Assembly (NCBI GenBank): GCA_900078375.1
Contig: FLQS01000017.1
Location: 1 to 64,000 of the forward strand
DNA: 64,000 bases
From: an uncultured Mycobacterium sp.
GTDB lineage: Bacteria > Actinomycetota > Actinomycetes > Mycobacteriales > Mycobacteriaceae
Reading direction: 5' to 3'
The notes under the pieces were generated by a model. It searched no databases. It had not been told where the DNA came from and was given only the letters and a program-made list of their open reading frames with translations. The translations under genes were made by a program, and so were the position numbers. Of the stretch, positions 40,622 to 49,548 are shown piece by piece (position 1 is the stretch's first letter; every line of letters begins with the position of its first letter).

Positions 40622-41431
40622 TTACTCGCGCGTCGACAACACGATCTCGGCCGGCAGACCCGCGCCGGAAAGCCAGCCGTCAACCGTTCGGGAGAACAGC
40701 TCGGGATTGCGCACCGGCCAGTCGTGGCGCATGCCGGCTGCCACCCCGGCGACACCGTTGGGCATCGGTCGCGCGAGCGTGGCGGCCCAGCTCCGGACCA
40801 CCCACATCTCGCTCCCGCCGGCGAGGAACAGCGCCGGCGTATCGGATTCGTTGAGTCCTTCGGGCGCGGTGAACCCGGCGGAGGCCATCACGATGTGGGG
40901 TAGCTGCTCAGTCGTCAGCAGCCGCACATCCTCGTGGTAATCGTCAGCCCAGGGCGAGAGCACGCCTAATTGGTGGGAATCCATCTGGTGCTTCACCCAG
41001 CGCCGAAACAACGCGCTGCGAACCGACAGTGCAGGCAGAAATTTCGTCAGGTGCGCGCCCGGAAGCGTATTGACGACAGCCCCGCACAGCACCGCCCGAT
41101 CGACGAGCTCGGGCTCGGTCGCCAGCAGCCGCAGCCCCACCTGGGCGCCCAGGGAGAAGCCCACAATATGTGCCGGACCGGTACTCACCCGCGAGCGGAT
41201 GAGATCTGCCACGGCCTCGGTTGCCCGGCTCATATCGAATGGTCCCTGCCCGAAACTGCCGCCGTACTGGGGAAGGTCGGGTACCAGGCAGTGGTATCGC
41301 TGCATTCGTTGGACTACGGGCTCCCAGGACCAGCCGCTCATCCACCCGCCGTGAAGGAACACGATGGCGGGCGCATCGGTTGGGCCGGACTCCCGCACAA
41401 ACAGATCCACCGGGGCGGCCCTATTGTTCAA
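40622..41431 (-). CDS. Alpha/beta hydrolase
   Basis: A 269-residue alpha/beta-fold hydrolase. Oxyanion region IVFLHGGWMSGWSWEP, nucleophile elbow IVGFSLGAQVG, and a C-terminal MRHDWPVRNPEL that supplies the catalytic His. It may be an esterase or thioesterase, for example trimming an acyl group; substrate unknown. Its start overlaps the end of the GMC oxidoreductase gene by 11 bases, so the two are co-translated and may work on the same compound. Confidence 0.8.
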   Translation of the reverse strand: MNNRAAPVDLFVRESGPTDAPAIVFLHGGWMSGWSWEPVVQRMQRYHCLVPDLPQYGGSFGQGPFDMSRATEAVADLIRSRVSTGPAHIVGFSLGAQVGLRLLATEPELVDRAVLCGAVVNTLPGAHLTKFLPALSVRSALFRRWVKHQMDSHQLGVLSPWADDYHEDVRLLTTEQLPHIVMASAGFTAPEGLNESDTPALFLAGGSEMWVVRSWAATLARPMPNGVAGVAAGMRHDWPVRNPELFSRTVDGWLSGAGLPAEIVLSTRE

Positions 41432-43061
41432 AATGTGCCTGGCCGATGTGCTCGGCGACGCGTAATGCGTTGGCTGCCACCGTCAGGCTCGGGTTCAGGC
41501 CGGCGCTGGAGGGGAAGTACGAGGTGTCCACCACATAGAGGTTGTCCACCTCATGGGCACGGTTATTTCCATCCAACACACTGCTTTTGGGGTCGGTGCC
41601 GAAACGACAGGTGCCGCAGACGTGGCCCAGGTTCGAATTGTCCTTGCCGCTGCCAAGTTGCAGCTTGCGAAACGGCTGGAATACCTCTTTCAATTGCCGC
41701 AAGAAGGTGGTGCGGCGTTCGATCTCATTCGGGCGCAAGCGATACTGCATTCGCAGTCGCTGTCGACCATCAGTGCCGGGCTGCTCTGAGGGCAGCACGC
41801 GGTTGTCCAGGTAGGGGAGGTCTTCCATGATCGCCGCCAGGACCAGCCCGCCGTTGAGGAACCGCTTGTAGACCTGCCGGATCGCCGGGCTCACCAGACG
41901 TAGTGCTTTTCCTTGCCCGCCAGGCCGATTGGTCATCCACTCCACGGGGGGCACGGCGCCGAATGACTGGACCGTGCCATATTTCTGCCCCTCCCAGAAA
42001 TAGAAATCGTTGAACCCGATCTCCTTGCTCGCCGTGGAGGTACGCGTGCCGGTCTGCTGCCATATCTCCATCGGCTCGAGCAGGTGACGCATGAGGTTGC
42101 GGCCCACCATGTCTGAGCCGTTGGCCAGCCCGTTGGGCCAATCACCCGAGCGGGAATTGAGCAGCAGCACAGGCGTGGACAACGCGCCGGCGGCCAGCAC
42201 CACAACTTTCGCATCCAGGGTCAGTCTGGCGCCGTCCTGCTCGCACACTACGCGTCGGACCCGGCTGCGGTCGGCCTCCAGGTGCAGGACCCGGCAGCGC
42301 GCGAGTAGCTGGGCGCCGTGCTCGGTGATCGCGGGAAGCACGCCGTTGCGGGCACCGTCGTTCTTGCACGAGCGCGCGCAGAGGAACGTCTGGCAGGTAG
42401 CGCAATCGTCGGTGTAGTCGCAGGCCATCGGCAGGTGATAGGGGTGCAGTCCGCGACCGGCCAGGTAGTTGACGAGCGGCTGGTTGTCCATCGAAAACGG
42501 CGGTGCCGCGGGGATGTTGAGGTCGGCGGCCTCTGGCCGCAGGGGATCGGGCTGGCCGCGCACGCCGAGCAGCTTCTCGGCCTCGCTGTACCAGGGGACC
42601 ATCTGGTCATAGCTGACCGGCCAGGCTTCGGGGACCGTCGATTCGCCGGGGTCGGCGAAGTTTTGCCGCGGGGTGAAATCGCGCGCGAAGAACCGTTCGC
42701 AGACCATGCCGTAGAGCGCGGACGATCCGCCGGTCCCGGCACCGATGAACGGCACGAATCTTTTGGCGGAGCGGGCGCTGATGTCTTCGATCTCGTCGGT
42801 GGTGCGTCCGGCGCGGGCGAGGGCGTCGTAGAAACTCTGCTCGGAACGGTAGGCCTGCGGTTCGGCCTGTTCGGGCACCGCACCGCGGATGGTTCCCGGT
42901 ACTCCCGGCAGTGTCGAGTGGCCCTTCTCGACGAACAGCACGCGGCGACCCGAGCTGGCCAGCCGGTAGCCCAGCATGCCGCCGCTCATGCCTGCGCCGA
43001 TCACGATGACGTCCCACATCACGCGTTCGGCTTCGCTCGCACTCAGTTCGCCGTCAGCCAA
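41421..43061 (-). CDS. GMC family FAD oxidoreductase 2
   Basis: A 546-residue close paralogue of the enzyme at 29109-30758. The FAD loop VIVIGAGMSGGMLGYRLA, the GMC block GTGGSSALYGMVCERFF and C-terminal HVCGTCRFGTDPKSSVLD are shared. The same five Cys occur at identical residue numbers (214, 220, 223, 228, 232). TTG at 43061 is chosen because GAGGAG precedes it by five bases, exactly as in the paralogue. It is transcribed ahead of the overlapping alpha/beta hydrolase gene. Confidence 0.85.
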   Translation of the reverse strand: MADGELSASEAERVMWDVIVIGAGMSGGMLGYRLASSGRRVLFVEKGHSTLPGVPGTIRGAVPEQAEPQAYRSEQSFYDALARAGRTTDEIEDISARSAKRFVPFIGAGTGGSSALYGMVCERFFARDFTPRQNFADPGESTVPEAWPVSYDQMVPWYSEAEKLLGVRGQPDPLRPEAADLNIPAAPPFSMDNQPLVNYLAGRGLHPYHLPMACDYTDDCATCQTFLCARSCKNDGARNGVLPAITEHGAQLLARCRVLHLEADRSRVRRVVCEQDGARLTLDAKVVVLAAGALSTPVLLLNSRSGDWPNGLANGSDMVGRNLMRHLLEPMEIWQQTGTRTSTASKEIGFNDFYFWEGQKYGTVQSFGAVPPVEWMTNRPGGQGKALRLVSPAIRQVYKRFLNGGLVLAAIMEDLPYLDNRVLPSEQPGTDGRQRLRMQYRLRPNEIERRTTFLRQLKEVFQPFRKLQLGSGKDNSNLGHVCGTCRFGTDPKSSVLDGNNRAHEVDNLYVVDTSYFPSSAGLNPSLTVAANALRVAEHIGQAHFEQ

Positions 43062-43385
43062 TCGAGCTCCTCAGCGTGATGGCCCAAGAAATGGCCTGAT
43101 CTGGGCGGTTCGAGATCGTACCACTGGCCATTACAGCCTCGACTGAGCTGGCGATCGGCAGGTTGGTTCGGTCGATTCCACCGCCGGTTCACGCGGTATG
43201 CGACCACTACGAATTGACTGACTGAGCTATCAGAAATTCCGTCCACCTTAAATTTGGCTCCTATTCCAGGTCTGCTCCGGCTACCCTCGACCCGACTAAG
43301 TTTGGGAACGCGGCATCGTCGGCCCCGGTTGACCCGTTGGGTGACTGACCGAAGGTGGCGGATCCGCCAATAAAGGGGATTGATA
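43062..43385. other. Divergent intergenic region between GMC oxidoreductase 2 and a methyltransferase
   Basis: About 320 bases with no credible ORF. The left part holds the GMC ribosome site and a possible -10 (43115-43120, - strand). The right end holds AAAGGGGA (about 43374-43381), the ribosome site of the methyltransferase. The middle is less GC-rich; no palindrome or clear + strand promoter was found. Confidence 0.6.
43115..43120 (-). promoter_or_regulatory. Possible -10 element (TACGAT) for GMC oxidoreductase 2
   Basis: TACGAT on the - strand, about 55 bases before the TTG start. It matches the hexamer found upstream of the paralogous gene at 30798-30803. Confidence 0.4.
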
Positions 43386-44153
43386 ATGGGCCGTCTATTC
43401 AGCCAAGGTGGCCTGCCCGGTGCATTCCCGGACGCCGCCGAGTACAACTTCTGGAATTCCTCCATAGAGCCCACCGCCGCACGCCTCTTGGGAGTCTCAT
43501 CCGCGCTCCGTACAAAAACCATCGACGCCGGCCGAGACCATCCCCTCTGGGAAATCGCCGACTTCGTTGACTGGCAGCGACGGACATTTGGCTATCGCCC
43601 CGAGGTCTACGGACGTCGGGAAAAGTTATGGGAACAGGTAGCGCAGCGGCTAGATCCAAATCGCTCCTTGTTCGTGCTGGAGTTCGGAGTGGCTTGGGGC
43701 TACGCGACTCACTGGTGGCTGCGCCGATTACGCGGGCGGGACGTGACGTGGCATGGTTTCGATCGTTTTACGGGGCTGCCTCGTGCGTGGCGGGGGCTCG
43801 ATGAAGGTGCATTCGATGCCGGTGGTCAGCCGCCCGCAATCGAAGACGAGCGAGTGTGCTGGCACGTCGGTGATGTGGAGGACACCCTCGGCGCAGTCGA
43901 TTTGGTCAGAGCGCGGGGTGCGCAATGGCTGGTCCTCTTCGATATGGATATTTACGAACCGACGGCCTACGCGTGGGAGACGATCAGTCCACACCTGCTG
44001 CCCGGAGATGCCATTTACTTCGATGAAGCGATGGATCAGGACGAGCGGCGCCTGCTAGACGAAGCTGTCCTGCCGTCAATTGGTTGCGAACTCGTTGGCA
44101 CTACGCCGATGGCACTGGCCTTTTCCGTGACACAACCCGTGGACCGAGGCTGA
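43386..44153 (+). CDS. Class I SAM methyltransferase, TylF-like
   Basis: A 255-residue protein. SAM motif I is FVLEFGVAWGYATHWWLRRL, the second strand gives WHGFDRFTGLPRAWRGLDEG, and VLFDMDIYEPTAYAWETISP followed by DAIYFDEAMDQDE matches the metal-site pattern of TylF/MycF sugar O-methyltransferases. ATG at 43386 follows AAAGGGGA at a normal distance; a TTG two codons upstream is in frame. It lies 150 bases before a GT1 gene on the same strand, suggesting it methylates the sugar added by that or a nearby transferase. Confidence 0.78.
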   Translation: MGRLFSQGGLPGAFPDAAEYNFWNSSIEPTAARLLGVSSALRTKTIDAGRDHPLWEIADFVDWQRRTFGYRPEVYGRREKLWEQVAQRLDPNRSLFVLEFGVAWGYATHWWLRRLRGRDVTWHGFDRFTGLPRAWRGLDEGAFDAGGQPPAIEDERVCWHVGDVEDTLGAVDLVRARGAQWLVLFDMDIYEPTAYAWETISPHLLPGDAIYFDEAMDQDERRLLDEAVLPSIGCELVGTTPMALAFSVTQPVDRG

Positions 44154-44303
44154 GTTCTTATCTCGACCGACGCTTGCCGGGGAGCCGCCGCACTCACGCC
44201 GAACTGCCGAATGCACACGCGGTGTTCGCGGAACCAGCAATAATGGCCGGTGCTCCCGACGTTGGCGCACGCGCACGAGGACGGAAAGGCCAACAGCCCC
44301 GCG

Positions 44304-45584
44304 ATGAGATTTCTGTTGTCAAGCTATGGTGGCCGCGGCGATATCGAGCCCGCCGTGGTTGTCGGCCGTGAGCTGCAACGCCGAGGGCACGAGATAACCA
44401 TAGCCGTCCCGCCCAACCTGGTCGGTTTTGCCCAAGCGGCGGGCCTTTCGGCCATCGCGTACGGGCTGGATTCGACCCCGATCCTGGATCTGCAACGTCA
44501 GTACTTCACCTGCTACTCGCGTACGCCCTGGAAGCTCAAGGAGCTGGGCCGGATGAGCCGTGAAACCGCAGAGTTCGCCAACCGGTGCTGGCAGGAGATG
44601 ACCACCACGCTCGCTTCGGCTGCCCGCGACGCTGATCTGCTGCTCACCGGCCTGATTTTCGAACAACCCGCCGCCAATGTCGCCGAGTACTACGACATCC
44701 CGCTGGTCACGCTGCATTATTTCCCGTCGCGGGCGCACGGCCAGCTGTTGCCGTTCGCTCCGGCGGCGCTGAGCCGCTTCGGGATCACACTCAATGACTG
44801 GCTGGCGTGGCGTGGGACTCGCAAAGCTGAAAACGCGCAGCGCCGCGGGCTGGGTCTAGCGGACGCAACGTCCCCGGCACCCCGTCGGATCGCGGATCGC
44901 GGCTCATTGGAAATCCAGGCCTACGACCAGGTGTGCTTTCCCGGACTCGTAGGCGAATGGGCGAAGTGGAACGACCTCCGGCCGCCGCAGCGGCCCTTCG
45001 TCGGCGCGCTAGCGATGGCGTCACCAACCGACGCCGACGAGGAAGTGGCGGCATGGATCGCACAGGGAAAGCCACCGATTTTCTTCGGATTCGGAAGCGT
45101 GCCGATTGGGTCTCCGGCCGACACCATCGCGATGATCTCCTCGGCCTGCGCGCAGCTGGGCGAGCGGGCAATCATCGGTGCTGGCGGGACCGACTACAGC
45201 GGTGTCCCGCAGTCCGATCACGTGAAGGTGGTGGGCCAGGTCAACTACGCGACGATCTTCCCGACCTGCCGCGCTGTCGTGCACCACGGTGGGGCCGGAA
45301 CCCTGGCTGCCTGCCTACGGGCCGGCGTCCCGCAATTGATTCTCTGGACGTTGCCGGACCAGCCGTTCTTCGCAGCTCAGCTGCGGCGAATGAAGGTGGG
45401 TGCCGGGCGGCGGTTTGCGACCACGACCGAGAAGTCACTGGTCGCAGACTTGCGGCGGATCCTGGCCCCGGAGTGCTCGGCACGGGCACGTGAGCTCGCT
45501 CCGCAGATGACGAAGCCCGCCGAGAGTGTCGCTGCCGCCGCCGACCGGGTAGAAGAGTTCGCTCGGTTCAACTGCGCCGTTTGA
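44304..45584 (+). CDS. GT1 (UGT/MGT-like) glycosyltransferase 4
   Basis: A 426-residue paralogue with MRFLLSSYGGRGDIEPAVVV at the N-terminus; ATG 44304 is chosen from paralogue alignment. The donor loop VVHHGGAGTLAACLRAGVP is intact. It is closest to the gene at 39221-40504 (shared TPWKLKELG segment). A palindrome ~75 bases downstream (45659-45672) may mark the end of transcription. Confidence 0.9.
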   Translation: MRFLLSSYGGRGDIEPAVVVGRELQRRGHEITIAVPPNLVGFAQAAGLSAIAYGLDSTPILDLQRQYFTCYSRTPWKLKELGRMSRETAEFANRCWQEMTTTLASAARDADLLLTGLIFEQPAANVAEYYDIPLVTLHYFPSRAHGQLLPFAPAALSRFGITLNDWLAWRGTRKAENAQRRGLGLADATSPAPRRIADRGSLEIQAYDQVCFPGLVGEWAKWNDLRPPQRPFVGALAMASPTDADEEVAAWIAQGKPPIFFGFGSVPIGSPADTIAMISSACAQLGERAIIGAGGTDYSGVPQSDHVKVVGQVNYATIFPTCRAVVHHGGAGTLAACLRAGVPQLILWTLPDQPFFAAQLRRMKVGAGRRFATTTEKSLVADLRRILAPECSARARELAPQMTKPAESVAAAADRVEEFARFNCAV

Positions 45585-45636
45585 TAGCGGCGACGGCGCC
45601 GCCAAATCAGTTTGGTCAGCCAATTCCCGTTAGTCG

Positions 45637-45650
45637 TTCGAACCTTCGAA
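45637..45650. promoter_or_regulatory. Palindromic repeat TTCGAA-CC-TTCGAA
   Basis: Two self-complementary TTCGAA hexamers separated by CC, about 115 bases upstream of the UDP-sugar dehydrogenase gene. It may be an operator. It does not match the mycobacterial LexA box spacing. Confidence 0.3.
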
Positions 45651-45658
45651 TTTCAGAT

Positions 45659-45672
45659 CACCAGCACTGGTG
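45659..45672 (+). terminator. Perfect inverted repeat CACCAG-CA-CTGGTG
   Basis: A 14-base perfect dyad with a two-base centre, followed by TTT. It lies 75 bases after the GT1 stop at 45584 and could be a short terminator; the tiny loop argues equally for a protein-binding operator of the next gene. Confidence 0.3.
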
Positions 45673-45764
45673 TTTGGATTAGGCTGCCCAGCGGACCGGC
45701 CGTGGAAGTGCGACTTCGGCAAACTCCGCAGGCGCGCACAGACCGTGAGAAGTGAGGAAGCGCA

Positions 45765-47147
45765 ATGACTCGAGGCGCGTTCGGGCGCACGGATGCCGAG
45801 ATCGACCTCTTGGTGCGTGGTATGCGCTCGGGAATCGCGGTTGTCGGCTTCGGCTATATCGGCACGGTGATCGGCGCGGTGTTGGCTGATCGTGGCTGGC
45901 CGGTCACTGGGATCGACGTCCGGCAGAATGTCGTCGACGAGATCAACCAGGGCAGAAGCCATGTGCCCGAACCGGGCCTTGGTGAATTGGTCGCGACCAA
46001 CGTCGGAGTCGGCCGGCTGCGCGCGACAACGGATTTCGGCGCCATCGCCGACAACGACTTCATCGTGGTGACGGTCGGGACCCCGCTCGGGCCGGACTAC
46101 GAACCCATCGTCGACGACATCACGGCCGCGGCGCGGGCGGTCGGCGAGCACCTGCGGCCCGGCCACCTGGTCATCCTCAAGAGCACGGTGCCGCCCGACA
46201 CCACGGAGACTCTGGTCAAGCCGATCCTGGAAGAGGCCTCGGGGCTGAGGGCCGGGGTGGACTTCGGGTTGGCGTTCTGCCCGGAGCGGCTCGCCGAAGG
46301 CCAGGCCATTCACGAGCTGACATCGATTCCCGTCGTGGTCGGCGCCGTCGACGAGCGCAGTGCCCGTGCGTGCGCGACGTTGTGGCGGCACGCATTAGGT
46401 GTGGAATCGATCGTCGTCGACGACCCGCGCACGGCGGAGATGGTCAAACTCGCCGACAACCTCTGGATCGACCTCAACATCGCGATGGCCAACGAGATGG
46501 CGAAGGTGTGCGACCGACTCGGCATGGACGTGCTCCAGGTCATTGCCGCGGCCAACTCGATGCCCAAGGGCAGCCACAACGTCAACATCTTGATGCCCAG
46601 CATGGGCGTCGGTGGGTACTGCCTCACCAAGGATCCGTGGTTCGTCAACCACCTAGGGGAGACCCTCGGCTTGGACCTGTCTGTTCCGAAGACATCTCGA
46701 ACCGTGAACGACACCATGCCCACCTACACCTACGGGCTGCTCACGCAGTTGCTCGCCGACCAGGGCAAGGCTATCGAGACCAGCAAGATCGCCGTGCTGG
46801 GCATCGCGTTCAAGAACAACACCGGCGATTGCCGGCTGACGCCCACCAAGTATGTGGTCGAGCTGCTCGAACAGTCCGGTTGCCAGCTGTCCGTGCATGA
46901 CCCGTGGGTACCGGACGAGGAAGCCCATACGGTGACCAAGATCCCGCTGACGCCGGACATCGAGTCAGCGGTCAAGGACGCCGATGCTCTGGTCGTTCTG
47001 GCCGGACACCGGGAGTTCCACCAGATTCCGTTGGCCAGCCTCGCCGACCTGGCCGCCACCGGGTGTGTGTTCCTGGACGGCAGAAACAGCTTCGATCCGG
47101 CGGCAGCGCGCGCCGCCGGCTTCATCTACAAGGGTATCGGCCGGTAA
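45765..47147 (+). CDS. UDP-sugar 6-dehydrogenase (UDP-glucose / UDP-HexNAc dehydrogenase family)
   Basis: A 460-residue NAD-dependent enzyme that oxidises C6 of a UDP-sugar to a uronic acid. The Rossmann motif IAVVGFGYIGTVIGAVLA is followed by KSTVPPDTTETLV and CPERLAEGQAIHEL. Lys228 and Asn232 (VKLADNLW) and the catalytic Cys286 (GVGGYCLTKD) are present. CPERLAEG leans toward the WecC (UDP-ManNAc) branch, but the downstream decarboxylase-like gene suggests UDP-glucuronate. GTGAGGAAG precedes the ATG by four to five bases. It probably forms an operon with the next two genes. Confidence 0.88.
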   Translation: MTRGAFGRTDAEIDLLVRGMRSGIAVVGFGYIGTVIGAVLADRGWPVTGIDVRQNVVDEINQGRSHVPEPGLGELVATNVGVGRLRATTDFGAIADNDFIVVTVGTPLGPDYEPIVDDITAAARAVGEHLRPGHLVILKSTVPPDTTETLVKPILEEASGLRAGVDFGLAFCPERLAEGQAIHELTSIPVVVGAVDERSARACATLWRHALGVESIVVDDPRTAEMVKLADNLWIDLNIAMANEMAKVCDRLGMDVLQVIAAANSMPKGSHNVNILMPSMGVGGYCLTKDPWFVNHLGETLGLDLSVPKTSRTVNDTMPTYTYGLLTQLLADQGKAIETSKIAVLGIAFKNNTGDCRLTPTKYVVELLEQSGCQLSVHDPWVPDEEAHTVTKIPLTPDIESAVKDADALVVLAGHREFHQIPLASLADLAATGCVFLDGRNSFDPAAARAAGFIYKGIGR

Positions 47148-47199
47148 TCGGCCAGCCCGCTCAGCGTCAACCGCTATCTACAGAGGTGAAAGAGTAAAT

Positions 47200-48195
47200 A
47201 TGGCCAATGTTGTCGTCACGGGCGGCTACGGCTTCATCGGATCGCATTTGGTGTCGGCACTGCTCGATCGAGGCGACTCGGTCACGGTTTTCGACTTCGC
47301 GAAGAACATCCGCGACACCAGCATCGATTTCGATCAGCATCCCAATTTCCGGTTCGTCCAAGGCGACGTCACCGATAAAGGCGCGCTTGAACAGGCGTTG
47401 ACGCCCGGTGTCGACACGGTCTTTCACCTCGCCGCCGTCGTCGGTGTCAAGAACTACATGAGTAACCCGCTGCAGGTTCTCGACGTCAACGTGATCGGCA
47501 CCCGCAACGTCCTGGAGCTTGCGCAACGGCGCGGCACGCGAGTGTTGTTCGCCAGCACATCTGAGGTGTTCGGGAAGAACCCGAATCCGCCGTTCGCTGA
47601 AGACGACGACCGCGTCGTCGGATCGACGCGGACCGCGCGGTGGAGTTACAGCACCAGCAAGGCCATGGCCGAGCATCTGGTCTTCGCGATGCACGATGCC
47701 TATGGACTGCCGGTGACGGTCGTACGTTACTTCAATGTGTATGGGCCGCGGCAGAATCCGATCTTCGTGATATCGCAGAGCGTTCACCGGATTCTCAACG
47801 GCCACCAGCCGTTGCTCTATGACTCGGGTGACCAGTCACGGTGTTTCACCTATGTCGATGACGCCATCGTGGGCACGCTGCTTGCGGCCGACAGCACTGC
47901 GGCAATCGGTGAGGCCTTCAATATCGGGAGTATGACCGAGACGACGATGCGCGACGCGGTGGACCTGGCGATCAAACTCGCCAGCGTCGACTCGGTGTCC
48001 AGTGCCGAAGCCGTCGACACCGCCGCGAGCTACGGCGCGCGCTATGAGGACATCCCACGCCGTATCCCCGACTCGACCAAGGCGCAGCGGGAGCTCGGCT
48101 GGCGCCTGGAGGTCGATGTCGAGGAAGGCATCCGACGCACGATCGAGTGGGCCCGAGCCAATCCGTGGTACCTCGAAGGACCGGCCGGGAACTAG
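47200..48195 (+). CDS. NAD-dependent SDR, UDP-glucuronate decarboxylase-like (ArnA C-domain/UXS type)
   Basis: A 331-residue extended SDR. The NAD loop is VVVTGGYGFIGSHLVSALLD. The catalytic segment FASTSEVFGKNP has Ser121 and Glu122; ARWSYSTSKAMAEHL has Tyr150/Lys154; and DQSRCFTYVDD has Arg214. These match the arrangement in the ArnA decarboxylase domain (STSEVYG, RWIYSVSK and KRCFTD motifs), whose Glu and Arg serve decarboxylation. With the preceding dehydrogenase it could give UDP-xylose, UDP-4-keto-pentose or a related sugar; a plain epimerase cannot be excluded. ATG 47200 follows AGAGGTGAAAGAG, 52 bases after the preceding stop. Confidence 0.65.
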   Translation: MANVVVTGGYGFIGSHLVSALLDRGDSVTVFDFAKNIRDTSIDFDQHPNFRFVQGDVTDKGALEQALTPGVDTVFHLAAVVGVKNYMSNPLQVLDVNVIGTRNVLELAQRRGTRVLFASTSEVFGKNPNPPFAEDDDRVVGSTRTARWSYSTSKAMAEHLVFAMHDAYGLPVTVVRYFNVYGPRQNPIFVISQSVHRILNGHQPLLYDSGDQSRCFTYVDDAIVGTLLAADSTAAIGEAFNIGSMTETTMRDAVDLAIKLASVDSVSSAEAVDTAASYGARYEDIPRRIPDSTKAQRELGWRLEVDVEEGIRRTIEWARANPWYLEGPAGN

Positions 48196-48224
48196 CCACA
48201 ACACGTCAAAATCGAAGGTTCGCG

Positions 48225-49505
48225 ATGAAATTCGTGCTGGCAAACTGGGGTAGTCGCGGTGAAATCGAGCCTTGCGCGGCGATCGGCCGGGAGTTGCAGC
48301 GCCGGGGGCACGAAGTGTGCCTTGTGGTCCCACCCGATCTGGTGGGCTTTATCGAGGCGGCGGGGCTGACCGCGGTTGCCTACGGCTTGGATTATCAGTT
48401 GGTGCACGGTGGATACCGCGACTTCTGGACGTACTTCTTCCGCAATTTCTGGCAGTTCCGCAAGCTGAACAAGATGTGGGCCGAGGTGCAGGCGCCCCTC
48501 ATCGAATGCCGCAAACAAGTCATCGCCACGCTGAAGTCGGTAGCCAAAGATGCCGACGTGCTGGTGACCGGGATGAACTACGAGGAAGTGGCGGCCAATG
48601 TCGCCGAGGCGTGCGACGTTCCCTTCATTGCGCTGCACTACTTTCCGATGCGCACCAACGGCCAGCTCCTGTCCTTTCTGCCGCCGCAGCTCGGCCGACT
48701 CGTGATGAGGGTCTTCTGGTGGATGTCGTGGCGCGGGCCCAAGAAGGTCGAGGACGAGGAGCGGCGTGAACTCGGCCTGCCCACCGCGACCACGTCCTGG
48801 GCGCAGCGGATCGTCGACCGCGGTTCGCTGGAGGTGCAGGCCTATGACGAGAGATGTTTTCCGGGACTGGCTGCCGAGTGGGCGGACTGGAATGCGCGGC
48901 AGCCCGCGCAGCGGCCGTTTGTCGGCACCCTGACCATGGAATTGGCCACAGTCGCCGACGCCGAGGTGGTGGACTGGATTGCCGCGGGAACACCGCCGAT
49001 TTGTTTCAGCTTCGGCAGCATTCCGGTGGAGTCGCCATCGGCGACGATCGCCATGATCAGCACGGCATGCACACAGTTGGGGGAGCGGGCACTGGTGTGT
49101 GCCGGCGCGACTGATTTCAGCGGCCTACCGCTTTCCGAACACGTCAAGATCGTCGGAACGATGAACTATGCGACGGTTTTTCCGGCCTGCCGTGCCGTCG
49201 CACACCATGGCGGCGCGGGCACCACTGCGGCGAGCCTGCGTGCCGGGATCCCGACGTTGGTTCTCTGGTCGGGCATTGACCAGAGGGTCTGGGGTGTTCA
49301 GGTCGATCGGCTCAAAGTGGGTGCTTCGCGTCGGTTTGCGACGGTCACCGAGAAGACTCTGGTCGAGGACCTGCGCCAGATCTTGACGCCCGAATATGCC
49401 GTTCGGGCAAAGGAATTGGCTGGCCGAATGAAGACTTCGACCGAAAGTGTGGCGGCGGCCGCCGATGTCGTGGAAACGTTCGCCAGTCTGCGGCAAGTCG
49501 GCTGA
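48225..49505 (+). CDS. GT1 (UGT/MGT-like) glycosyltransferase 5
   Basis: A 426-residue paralogue starting MKFVLANWGSRGEIEPCAAI; ATG 48225 is fixed by alignment and follows CGAAGG. The donor loop VAHHGGAGTTAASLRAGIP is intact. Its N-terminus is closest to the sixth copy (MKFVLATWGSRGDIEPTLAV at 60218). It lies 29 bases after the UDP-glucuronate decarboxylase-like gene, so it may use that pathway's UDP-sugar; this is an inference from operon order. Confidence 0.9.
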   Translation: MKFVLANWGSRGEIEPCAAIGRELQRRGHEVCLVVPPDLVGFIEAAGLTAVAYGLDYQLVHGGYRDFWTYFFRNFWQFRKLNKMWAEVQAPLIECRKQVIATLKSVAKDADVLVTGMNYEEVAANVAEACDVPFIALHYFPMRTNGQLLSFLPPQLGRLVMRVFWWMSWRGPKKVEDEERRELGLPTATTSWAQRIVDRGSLEVQAYDERCFPGLAAEWADWNARQPAQRPFVGTLTMELATVADAEVVDWIAAGTPPICFSFGSIPVESPSATIAMISTACTQLGERALVCAGATDFSGLPLSEHVKIVGTMNYATVFPACRAVAHHGGAGTTAASLRAGIPTLVLWSGIDQRVWGVQVDRLKVGASRRFATVTEKTLVEDLRQILTPEYAVRAKELAGRMKTSTESVAAAADVVETFASLRQVG

Positions 49506-49511
49506 CCACCT

Positions 49512-49533
49512 GATCTGACATCCGTGTCAGATC
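49512..49533. terminator. Bidirectional terminator hairpin between convergent genes
   Basis: GATCTGACA-TCCG-TGTCAGATC is a perfect 9-bp stem with a 4-base loop, centred in the 43 bases between the GT1 and epimerase stop codons. There is no T-tract, which is common for mycobacterial terminators. Confidence 0.65.
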
Positions 49534-49548
49534 GTCTGATGTGCAACG

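Noticed and set aside
45637..45650. LexA/SOS box at TTCGAACCTTCGAA
   Set aside because: The mycobacterial SOS box needs TCGAAC-N4-GTTCGA; spacing and half-site orientation do not fit.
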